Below, one piece after another: positions 1-5,080 of a stretch of DNA of 6,214 nt (within the stretch, counting starts at the first letter, position 1; each line of letters starts with the position of its first letter). The translations under genes and the position numbers were made by a program. Origin of the DNA: Minisyncoccota bacterium (GTDB lineage Bacteria; Patescibacteriota; Minisyncoccia; Phycocordibacterales; UBA1006); NCBI GenBank assembly GCA_021129535.1, contig JAJOLB010000044.1:1-6214 (forward strand). The letters are read 5' to 3'. The notes beneath the pieces were generated by a model, which saw nothing but the letters and a program-made list of their open reading frames with translations, searched no databases and was not told the origin of the DNA.

Positions 1-1762
1 AATCTGGATAGGTAGAACATGACATGAATTTTCCAGTTCGTCCTAGTTTATAAACCATCGTGGCTTTACATTTTGGACATGAGAATTCTGACGGAGCGTC
101 CCCAAGGTTTGTAAGTTTTGGAATGTCTTCTTTGTCGGCAACGGCCTGGGAAAATGGAGTATAAAATTCAGATAATACAGAAACATATTTTTCTGTTCCG
201 TTTGCAATTCCGTCCAGTAAGTTTTCCATTTCAGCTGTAAAATCGTCCCCGATATAATGGGTAAAATGTTCTTCTAAAAATGATGAGACAACGTCACCTG
301 TGTCCGTAGGGAACAGGGTTCGCCCTTCTTTCATGACATAACCACGATTTTCAATGGTTCGGATAATTGATGCATAGGTTGATGGTCGTCCAATTCCACG
401 AGATTCTAATTCTTTAATCAAACCTGCCTCGGAATATCGATTTGGTGGTGTGGTGAATTTTTCAGTATTGGTTATTGATTCTAGGTTCAATGCGTCTCCT
501 TTTTTAACCTGTGGTAATTCTACGTCATCACCACGTGATGCTGGATCAGCTGCCAGCCAACCTGGGAATACCAAACGCACACCATTTGTGGTGAAATCTG
601 GAATTTCTGATTCAGAAATGTTCGCAATTAATTTTGTACGAATCATAGACGCCGATGCCATCTGTGAGGCAACCGTACGTGCCATAATTAGGTTATACAA
701 TGATTTTTCATCAGCTGTTGAACCTTTTACGGCTGTGGTAAATGACGTTGGTCTGATGGCTTCGTGGGCTTCTTGAGCATTTTTAGCCTTTGTCTTAAAT
801 GTTTTAATTTCTAAATATTCTTTACCGTAATTTCGCTCAATATGTTTTGCAATTCCTGCAACAGCCGTTTTTGACAATGTTGTACTGTCAGTTCTCATAT
901 AAGTAATATGTCCTGTTTGATACAATTTTTGTGCAGCTCGCATAGTTCGTGATGGTGAAAATCCCAAACGCGATGAGGCCGTTTGCTGTAATGTTGATGT
1001 GGTAAATGGTGCACGAGATTTTCGCGTTCCATTTGATTCTTTAATATTGATAACTGACCATGATCCTGTTTTTGCCGCCTCTACAATTTCAAGTGCTGAT
1101 TCTAGTGAATCAGGTTTTTTAGAACAGGATAATGGAAATTGTGTTTTTCCAGTAGAAAATTGTCCATCAATTTCATAATAGGCTTTTGGATTGAAGGCAC
1201 GGATTTCACGTTCACGTTCCATAATAATCCGCAATGCAGGTGACTGAACACGTCCAGCTGATAATCCGTAGCGAACCTTTTTCCAAATAAGTCCTGACAG
1301 GTCATAACCTACAAGACGGTCAAGAACACGACGCGCTTCTTGGGCGCGTTTTAAATCCATATCAATTTCGTGAGGGTCTTTGATGGCTTCATTCACGACC
1401 TCTTTGGTAATTTCGTTAAATGAAATTCGTCGAATTGGTGGAATATTATTTTTGTCCGTAAACGAGTCACGAATAACTTGGTCTAAATGCCATGCGATTG
1501 CTTCTCCTTCGCGGTCCGGATCGGGTGCTAGAAGGATTTCATCAGCTTTGTGAGATAGTTTTGTTAAATCAGAAATGACTTTTTTCTTGTCGGATGATAC
1601 AACATAACGTGGAATAAAACCGCCGTCGATGTCGATGGCGTCCTTGTTTGATTTTGGTAAATCACGAATGTGTCCAATAGATGAACGAACGATAAATTCT
1701 TTACCGAGGTATTTTTCAATAGTCTTTGCCTTTGAAGGGGACTCTACGATTACAAGTTTCAT
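1..1762 (-). CDS. topA: DNA topoisomerase I (type IA), 3' end cut by the window edge
   Basis: Relaxes negatively supercoiled DNA by cutting and resealing one strand through a 5'-phosphotyrosine link. I translated the minus strand from the ATG at 1762; 587 codons are open to the left edge. The N-terminal Toprim domain begins MKLVIVESPSKAKTIEKYLG (Glu7) and carries the metal-binding D-P-D-R-E motif at residues 81-85. Further type IA signatures are SAGRVQSPALR (168-178), the catalytic tyrosine Y288 in ITYMRTDST, QEAHEAIRPT (330-339) and GIGRPSTYA (456-464). Near the edge a zinc-ribbon module starts (C562-P-K-C565, then G-K-F-M-S-C582), so at least one C-terminal zinc finger is present and the rest lies outside. 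The length so far suits a protein of 650 residues or more. The start is set by the conserved MKLVIVESP N-terminus, which begins right at this ATG. There is no Shine-Dalgarno upstream. The gene diverges from yqeY and all other genes here. Confidence 0.97.
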   Translation of the reverse strand, partial: MKLVIVESPSKAKTIEKYLGKEFIVRSSIGHIRDLPKSNKDAIDIDGGFIPRYVVSSDKKKVISDLTKLSHKADEILLAPDPDREGEAIAWHLDQVIRDSFTDKNNIPPIRRISFNEITKEVVNEAIKDPHEIDMDLKRAQEARRVLDRLVGYDLSGLIWKKVRYGLSAGRVQSPALRIIMEREREIRAFNPKAYYEIDGQFSTGKTQFPLSCSKKPDSLESALEIVEAAKTGSWSVINIKESNGTRKSRAPFTTSTLQQTASSRLGFSPSRTMRAAQKLYQTGHITYMRTDSTTLSKTAVAGIAKHIERNYGKEYLEIKTFKTKAKNAQEAHEAIRPTSFTTAVKGSTADEKSLYNLIMARTVASQMASASMIRTKLIANISESEIPDFTTNGVRLVFPGWLAADPASRGDDVELPQVKKGDALNLESITNTEKFTTPPNRYSEAGLIKELESRGIGRPSTYASIIRTIENRGYVMKEGRTLFPTDTGDVVSSFLEEHFTHYIGDDFTAEMENLLDGIANGTEKYVSVLSEFYTPFSQAVADKEDIPKLTNLGDAPSEFSCPKCKATMVYKLGRTGKFMSCSTYPD

Positions 1763-1769
1763 GATGATA

Positions 1770-1832
1770 TAAATAGATACATATATATGTATTGATGTGT
1801 CTATTATTTACATGAAATGATTTTTTTTGCAA
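1770..1832 (-). promoter_or_regulatory. Weak candidate promoter region for topA
   Basis: Two options are visible on the minus strand. One is TTGCAA (1832-1827), a 16-base spacer and TAAATA (1810-1805), which would give a leader of about 35-40 bases. The other is TATTTA (1775-1770), seven bases before the ATG, which would place the start of transcription at the ATG itself as in the plus-strand genes. Neither -10 matches the consensus well, so the exact start is unresolved. Confidence 0.3.
1773..1804. promoter_or_regulatory. Palindromic candidate operator at the topA start
   Basis: A perfect 16-bp palindrome, ATACATATATATGTAT, lies at 1777-1792. A wider inverted repeat surrounds it: ATAGATACAT (1773-1782) against ATGTGTCTAT (1795-1804), with one mismatch. 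It ends only about 10 bases upstream of the topA ATG, where a promoter or regulator site would be expected. A dimeric repressor site, or an easily melted supercoiling-sensitive element, would fit topA, but both roles are inference. Alternating AT steps form palindromes easily by chance in AT-rich DNA. Confidence 0.35.
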
Positions 1833-1852
1833 ACGACATCTTCAAATGTCGT
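1833..1852. repeat. Small hairpin at the left edge of the repeat element
   Basis: ACGACAT (1833-1839) and ATGTCGT (1846-1852) form a perfect 7-bp stem around a 6-base CTTCAA loop. Its right arm overlaps the left terminal inverted repeat of the element beside it, and the next hairpin begins at 1852, so the two could compete or stack. No T-run follows on either strand, so it does not look like a terminator. Confidence 0.5.
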
Positions 1853-2006
1853 CCTGACGAAGGTCAGGATCCAGGCTTGAAAAAAATATTAAGTCATTAA
1901 CTTGTTGTTATTTTTTAATAAACAATAAGATTGCCATGTAATATTTCAAGCAGCGGTGGGCAAGCCCACCGCTATTTAAATAATCTCCGCAATGACGAAA
2001 TTTGAA
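1841..2006. repeat. 166-bp non-coding inverted-repeat element with GC-rich internal hairpins
   Basis: The ends are imperfect inverted repeats. Bases 1841-1862 match the reverse complement of 1985-2006 at 17 of 22 positions, and both begin TTCAAAT-n-TCGTC. Inside are three nested or side-by-side stems: TCCTGAC/GTCAGGA with a GAAG loop (1852-1869); GCTTGAAA (1875-1882) with TTTCAAGC (1944-1951); and AGCGGTGGGC/GCCCACCGCT (1952-1973), a perfect, nearly loopless stem. The GC-rich arms stand out from the AT-rich surroundings. The words GTC-nTCCTGACGAAGGTCAGGATCC and, on the minus strand, CGTCATTGCGGAGAT and GGCAATCT resemble interspersed palindromic repeats I recall from many bacterial genomes. 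No transposase frame and no clear target-site duplication are present. It looks like a REP- or MITE-type element, but copy number cannot be judged from one window. Confidence 0.6.
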
Positions 2007-2051
2007 ATAAAAAAACACCAAGTTCAAAAATTAATTCTTTGCTTGGTATTT
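2007..2051 (-). terminator. Orphan terminator-like hairpin reading leftward
   Basis: On the minus strand ACCAAG (2047-2042) and CTTGGT (2022-2017) pair. The stem continues as CAAA/TTTG inside a 2-base bulge, giving about 10 bp, and is followed directly by G and a run of seven T (complement of 2009-2015). This is a good intrinsic-terminator shape for leftward transcription. No leftward gene ends here, because its upstream neighbour in that direction is the oppositely oriented yqeY. It could stop antisense or divergent transcripts, or end an unrecognised small RNA. On the plus strand the T-rich tail is poor. Confidence 0.45.
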
Positions 2052-2129
2052 AAATGTATTTATTTTTTGCAAAATTCAAGAATCATTTTTACATTTCCAT
2101 AGAGCTGTCTAAATTCCTGTTGTTTTTCC

Positions 2130-2156
2130 TTGCAACTTGTGATTAATAAATATAAA
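2130..2156 (+). promoter_or_regulatory. Promoter for yqeY-yvlD
   Basis: TTGCAA (2130-2135) and TATAAA (2151-2156) are 15 bases apart; the less canonical TAAACT at 2153-2158 would give 17. The -10 lies 11 bases before the yqeY ATG, which leaves room for a leader of only about five bases. There is no Shine-Dalgarno. Confidence 0.5.
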
Positions 2157-2167
2157 CTTATGACATT

Positions 2168-2623
2168 ATGACACTACAAGAACAAATCAAAGAAGAAATG
2201 AAAACTTCAATGCGTGCACGAGACATGCAAGCAGTTACTACATACCGCGGACTGATGTCTGCATTTACAAATGAAGTAGTCGCGCAAAAATTATCACCAG
2301 ATACACCAGTAACTGATGAAATGGCATTAACTGTAATTACACGAGAAGCAAAACGACGAAAAGATTCAATTAAACAATTTTCAGATGCTGGGCGAGATGA
2401 CCTTGCTGATGACGAGAAAAAAGAACTAGCAATGTTAGAAAAATTTCTACCAACATTAATGTCTGTCGAGGAAATTACAAAAATTGTTTCTGCAAAAAAG
2501 GAAGAAATGGGAATTACAGACCTTAGTGAAAAAGGTAAATTCATCGGTGCTGTTATGGGTGAATTAAAAGGGAAGGCTGACGGAGCATTGGTCAAAGAAG
2601 TCGTTGACGGATTATTTGCATAG
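2168..2623 (+). CDS. yqeY: GatB/YqeY domain protein, free-standing
   Basis: A 151-residue soluble, charged, mostly helical protein that covers the whole GatB/YqeY family length (usually about 147-150). Family landmarks are the N-terminal helix TLQEQIKEEMKTSMRARD (2-19), the REAKRRKDSIKQF stretch (59-71), GRDDLADDEKKELAMLEKFLP (75-95) and the C-terminal glycine-rich KGKFIGAVMGELKGKADG (122-139). The domain is homologous to the tRNA-binding tail of GatB, the amidotransferase subunit encoded at the right end of this window. The free-standing protein's biochemical role is not settled; an effect on aminoacyl-tRNA or translation is a common guess. The ATG at 2168 fits the family N-terminus. It is preceded by a decoy ATG at 2160 that opens a three-codon frame. 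The TAG stop is four bases before yvlD, so the two genes probably share a transcript. Confidence 0.93.
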   Translation: MTLQEQIKEEMKTSMRARDMQAVTTYRGLMSAFTNEVVAQKLSPDTPVTDEMALTVITREAKRRKDSIKQFSDAGRDDLADDEKKELAMLEKFLPTLMSVEEITKIVSAKKEEMGITDLSEKGKFIGAVMGELKGKADGALVKEVVDGLFA

Positions 2624-2627
2624 AAGT

Positions 2628-2969
2628 ATGAAACGATTTATTTTGCAAATTGCTGGATTATCATTGGTTGTATTTTATGGACTGCCGTATGTTATTCCTG
2701 GAATTGCACTCGATGGTGGACGCGCAGCAATTATTGCGGCAGTAGTATTCGCATTTATAAACTTTGCGATTAAGCCAGTATTGCGAATTATTACCTTGCC
2801 TTTAAATTTTCTCTCATTCGGATTATTTGGATTGTTAATAAACGTATTGTTGTTTTGGTTTGTTGCCTCAATTATTGACGGATTCACTGTAGTGAATTTT
2901 ATGGCAGCATTCTGGGGAGCATTAGTTATGACGGTTGCAAATTGGATATTGGATAAAATAACAAAATAA
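2628..2969 (+). CDS. yvlD: YvlD / phage-holin-4 superfamily membrane protein
   Basis: A 113-residue integral membrane protein with about four predicted transmembrane helices (roughly residues 4-24, 31-50, 56-83 and 88-108) and a short basic tail. The family signature is visible as NFAIKPVLRIITLPLNFLS (45-63) followed by G-L-F-G-L-L-I-N-V-L-L-F-W (65-77) and the IIDGF loop (82-86), matching the N-x-I-x-P-x-L-x-x-x-x-L-P pattern of YvlD-like proteins. The function is unknown; the holin name reflects sequence similarity and topology, and no lysis gene is nearby. I chose the ATG at 2628 over a TTG at 2604 in the same frame, because the TTG lies inside yqeY and adds a poorly hydrophobic lead. AGAAG just before the ATG is at best a weak ribosome site, so coupling to yqeY translation is likely. 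The stop codon overlaps the base of the terminator stem. Confidence 0.88.
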   Translation: MKRFILQIAGLSLVVFYGLPYVIPGIALDGGRAAIIAAVVFAFINFAIKPVLRIITLPLNFLSFGLFGLLINVLLFWFVASIIDGFTVVNFMAAFWGALVMTVANWILDKITK

Positions 2970-2989
2970 ACTGCGAAAGCGGTTTTTTT
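2968..2989 (+). terminator. Intrinsic terminator after yvlD
   Basis: AAACTGC (2968-2974) pairs with GCGGTTT (2979-2985) around a GAAA tetraloop, with one T-G wobble, and the T-run continues to 2989. It starts within the yvlD stop codon. Its final T residues also supply the start of the myg1 -35 element, so the two units are packed end to end. Confidence 0.88.
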
Positions 2990-3016
2990 GTTTAGCTATA
3001 TAGATTATGATATAAT
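2988..3016 (+). promoter_or_regulatory. Strong extended -10 promoter for the MYG1-family gene
   Basis: A perfect TATAAT (3011-3016) is preceded by the TG of an extended -10 (3008-3009). A weak TTGTTT -35 (2988-2993) lies 17 bases upstream. Only six bases separate TATAAT from the ATG at 3023, so transcription should begin at or within a base or two of the start codon, giving a leaderless mRNA. Confidence 0.8.
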
Positions 3017-3022
3017 CAATAT

Positions 3023-3940
3023 ATGTTTTTTAAAAGAAAGAAAAAAGTAGTAACACATTGCGGTTCTTTCCATGCTGATGATATTTTTGCTTGCGCAACA
3101 TTATCCTTGTATTTCAAAAAAAATAATATGAAATACACAGTAACTCGAACGCGAGATGAGCAGTTAATTAAAGCAGCTGATTATGTTTTTGATGTTGGTG
3201 GAATATATGAGCCAGAATTAGAGCGATTTGATCACCATCAATCAGGCGGTGCAGGTAAACGAAAGAATGAGATTCCTTATGCTGCGTTTGGTTTGGTTTG
3301 GAAAAAATATGGACCTTTGTTATGTAACGGAAATGACGAAATTGTTGCTGACATAGACAGACGTCTTGTTCAGCCTATTGACGCTATTGATAATGGTATC
3401 AGTATTAGTGAACCTGTTGATTGTGGACTATATGATTATGGTATTCATGGAATTGTTTCGTCCTATCAAAATACATGGAAAGAAGCAAAAGATACAAAAA
3501 AACAGTTAAAAAGTTTTTTGAAACTCGTAGATTTTTTTGCTGGAATTATTAGTCGTGAAATTGAACAATCCTCTAATCGGACCGAAATGATTTCAATTAT
3601 AGAGAAATGTTATCAAGATTCTGAAAACAAGGAGATTATCGAGATACCGTACCATGTTGGTGTTGGCCCATTAGTTCAAGTATTAGATAAATACAAAGAG
3701 GTAAGGTACATTATTTGTCGTTCTAATGATAAATGGAAAGTTCTCGCTATGCGAAAATCCGCGTGCTCATTTGAAAACAGGAAATCTTTACCTAGTTCTT
3801 GGTCTGGGAAACGTGGTAAAGATTTACAAAATATAACAGGTGTATCTGATGCTGTGTTTTGTCATAATGCATTGTTTATGGCTGTTGCACAAAGTAAGCT
3901 TGGTGCATGGAAATTAGCAGAATTAGCATTGATTGAATAA
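3023..3940 (+). CDS. MYG1/UPF0160 family DHH-like metal-dependent hydrolase
   Basis: A 305-residue protein, full length for the MYG1 (UPF0160) family. These are DHH-like metal enzymes; the eukaryotic member MYG1 is reported to be a 3'-5' RNA exonuclease. Probable metal ligands are all present: H12, H17 and D19 in THCGSFHADD, D57 in FDVGG, D70-H71-H72 in FDHHQSGG, and D120/D123 in IDAIDNG. The C-terminal half carries the family's LPSSWSGKRGKDLQNITG (256-273) and VFCHNALFMAVAQSKLGAW (278-296), the latter recalling the family's F-x-H-x-x-x-F pattern. A basic N-terminus (FFKRKKKVV) replaces any signal peptide, so the protein is cytoplasmic. The start is well fixed: an in-frame TGA lies at 3008-3010 and the only ATG in between follows a perfect -10. 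It is a single-gene unit. An RNA- or nucleotide-turnover role is inferred from the family; the substrate is unknown. Confidence 0.92.
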   Translation: MFFKRKKKVVTHCGSFHADDIFACATLSLYFKKNNMKYTVTRTRDEQLIKAADYVFDVGGIYEPELERFDHHQSGGAGKRKNEIPYAAFGLVWKKYGPLLCNGNDEIVADIDRRLVQPIDAIDNGISISEPVDCGLYDYGIHGIVSSYQNTWKEAKDTKKQLKSFLKLVDFFAGIISREIEQSSNRTEMISIIEKCYQDSENKEIIEIPYHVGVGPLVQVLDKYKEVRYIICRSNDKWKVLAMRKSACSFENRKSLPSSWSGKRGKDLQNITGVSDAVFCHNALFMAVAQSKLGAWKLAELALIE

Positions 3941-3942
3941 AT

Positions 3943-3964
3943 AAAAACCTCTGATGGTTTTTTT
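3943..3964 (+). terminator. Intrinsic terminator after the MYG1-family gene
   Basis: AAAAACC (3943-3949) pairs with GGTTTTT (3956-3962) around a 6-base loop, and the T-run reaches 3964. It begins two bases after the TAA stop. The stem is rather AT-rich with only two G-C pairs, so termination may be leaky into obg. Confidence 0.75.
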
Positions 3965-3970
3965 ATTTTC

Positions 3971-3998
3971 TTGTAAAAAGAATTAAAAAATATACACT
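3971..3998 (+). promoter_or_regulatory. Promoter for obg
   Basis: TTGTAA (3971-3976), a 16-base spacer and TACACT (3993-3998; alternative TATACA at 3991-3996) match four of six consensus positions in each box. The ATG at 4008 is nine bases past the -10, so the leader would be zero to three bases. No Shine-Dalgarno precedes the ATG. Confidence 0.55.
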
Positions 3999-4007
3999 AA
4001 AAACATT

Positions 4008-5030
4008 ATGGCACTTATCGATGAAGTACAATTACATATAAAGGCAGGAAACGGTGGTGATGGAGTTGTTCGTTGGAGGCGTGAAAAATTTGCACCAAAA
4101 GGCGGTCCAGGTGGTGGTAATGGAGGCGAGGGTGGACAGGTTTGGGCAGAATCAGTTTCTGATTTAGCATATCTAGAATACTACAAACACAAGAAAAATT
4201 TTTCAGCTGAAAATGGAGTTGCAGGAGGAAATTTAGGTAAAGAAGGACGAAACGGTGAAGACCTTGTTTTGCGTTTTCCACGTGGAACAATTTTAAAGAA
4301 TCAAGAAACAGAAGAGGAATTTGAAATGGGTGAGGTTGGGGCACGTATTCAAATCCTGCGTGGTGGACGTGGAGGTTTAGGAAATCAATATTTTAAATCA
4401 TCAACAAATACGACACCGCTGGAATGGACCCCTGGAAAACGTGGTGAAGCGGCAGTTTTTGATGTTGAATTACGTCTCTTTGCTGACGTTGGTTTTATTG
4501 GCTTACCATCTGCTGGAAAATCAACATTGTTAAATGCATTAACAAATGCAAAATCAAAGGTTGCAGCATATCACTTTACGACACTTGATCCGCATCTTGG
4601 AGAAATGCATGGTCATATTTTGGCAGATATTCCTGGAATTATCGAGGGTGCGTCAACAGGAAAAGGACTTGGATATAAGTTCCTACGTCACATTAGACGA
4701 ACAGATACTTTGGTTCATTTGGTTGGGCTAGATTCAGAAGACCCAATTGCTGATTATGATGTTATTCGTGGTGAATTAATTGATTATGGGCAAGGTCTTG
4801 ATAAAAAAGATGAAATTATTCTTTTATCTAAAAAAGATTTGATGGATGAAGCAGATGTTTCTGAAATGATAAAAACCTTTAAGGAAAAAGTTGGACATGA
4901 TTCTGTTTATACAATGACAGCCTATGATGAAGATTCTATCAAAAAGTTCAAGTCAATATTAACGCAATTTTTGAATTCAAAAAAAGCAGAGCGTATAAAA
5001 AAAGAACTTGAAGAAAAAAAATCTGAATAA
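4008..5030 (+). CDS. obg: Obg-family GTPase (ribosome assembly)
   Basis: Obg/CgtA is an essential GTPase that acts in late 50S subunit assembly and links it to growth and stress. The protein has 340 residues. The glycine-rich Obg fold covers about 1-157 (IKAGNGGDG, FAPKGGPGGGNGGEGG, LRGGRGGLGN). The G domain follows: G1 GLPSAGKST (165-173), switch I HFTTLDP (189-195), G3 DIPGIIEGA (207-215), then GKGLGYKFLRHIRRT (218-232). G4 reads S-K-K-D (274-277) instead of the usual N-K-x-D, and G5 is T-A (304-305) instead of S-A. After G5 there is only a short lysine- and glutamate-rich tail (about 324-340) and no OCT domain, a common short architecture. The ATG fits the family start MALIDEV..., and an in-frame TAA at 3984-3986 limits any extension. 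It is a single-gene unit; its stop codon lies in the terminator loop. Confidence 0.96.
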   Translation: MALIDEVQLHIKAGNGGDGVVRWRREKFAPKGGPGGGNGGEGGQVWAESVSDLAYLEYYKHKKNFSAENGVAGGNLGKEGRNGEDLVLRFPRGTILKNQETEEEFEMGEVGARIQILRGGRGGLGNQYFKSSTNTTPLEWTPGKRGEAAVFDVELRLFADVGFIGLPSAGKSTLLNALTNAKSKVAAYHFTTLDPHLGEMHGHILADIPGIIEGASTGKGLGYKFLRHIRRTDTLVHLVGLDSEDPIADYDVIRGELIDYGQGLDKKDEIILLSKKDLMDEADVSEMIKTFKEKVGHDSVYTMTAYDEDSIKKFKSILTQFLNSKKAERIKKELEEKKSE

Positions 5031-5042
5031 TTCAGGTTTTTT
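5016..5042 (+). terminator. Intrinsic terminator overlapping the end of obg
   Basis: Bases 5016-5027 (A-run then ATCTGAA) pair with 5031-5042 (TTCAGGT then T-run), with one T-G wobble, around a 3-base loop that is exactly the obg TAA stop (5028-5030). The left arm therefore encodes the last residues of Obg. The promoter for gatB follows four bases later. Confidence 0.82.
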
Positions 5043-5045
5043 ATA

Positions 5046-5076
5046 TTGTATTTTATTTCCCATCATTTAATATAAG
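5046..5076 (+). promoter_or_regulatory. Promoter for gatB
   Basis: TTGTAT (5046-5051) is followed after 16 bases by TAATAT (5068-5073), with an overlapping TATAAG at 5071-5076. The ATG at 5081 is only 4-7 bases downstream, again implying a transcript that starts at or just before the start codon. Confidence 0.55.
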
Positions 5077-5080
5077 AGAT

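Larger units (their letters stand above)
1763..2167. other. Divergent intergenic region between topA and yqeY
   Basis: This 405-base spacer is the longest non-coding stretch in a window where other gaps are 4-67 bases. From left to right it contains an AT-rich palindrome next to the topA start, a weak topA promoter candidate, two adjacent small hairpins, the 166-bp inverted-repeat element, a hairpin with a T-run on the minus strand, an unremarkable AT-rich stretch (about 2051-2129) and the yqeY promoter. I see no convincing coding frame and no recognisable tRNA, SRP RNA, tmRNA or RNase P RNA. Confidence 0.75.

Noticed and set aside
450..776. Open plus-strand frame of 108 codons
   Set aside because: It lies wholly antisense to the well-conserved topA coding sequence (including the QEAHEAIRPT region) and has no family resemblance or promoter.
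1952..1973. GC-rich hairpin considered as an intrinsic terminator
   Set aside because: The stem is perfect but no T-run follows on either strand, and it lies inside the inverted-repeat element, so it is better read as part of that element.
1833..2051. Series of hairpins considered as a CRISPR array or a riboswitch
   Set aside because: The stems differ from one another and have no regular direct-repeat spacing. The position is not in a plausible leader, because the yqeY promoter lies downstream of it, and I see no known aptamer core.
2158..2595. Open minus-strand frame of 145 codons
   Set aside because: It is antisense to yqeY, which matches its family along its full length. The serine-rich, low-complexity product is typical of a shadow frame.
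2604..2627. Upstream TTG start for the YvlD-like gene
   Set aside because: It would overlap yqeY by 20 bases and add eight non-hydrophobic residues. The ATG at 2628, four bases after the yqeY stop, gives the normal family N-terminus.
2628..2969. Phage holin implying a prophage or lysis cassette
   Set aside because: The family name comes from superfamily similarity. No endolysin, integrase or phage structural gene is nearby and the neighbours are housekeeping genes.
4015..4344. Open minus-strand frame of 109 codons
   Set aside because: It is the complement of the glycine-rich Obg fold; the histidine- and leucine-rich product is what glycine codons give on the opposite strand.
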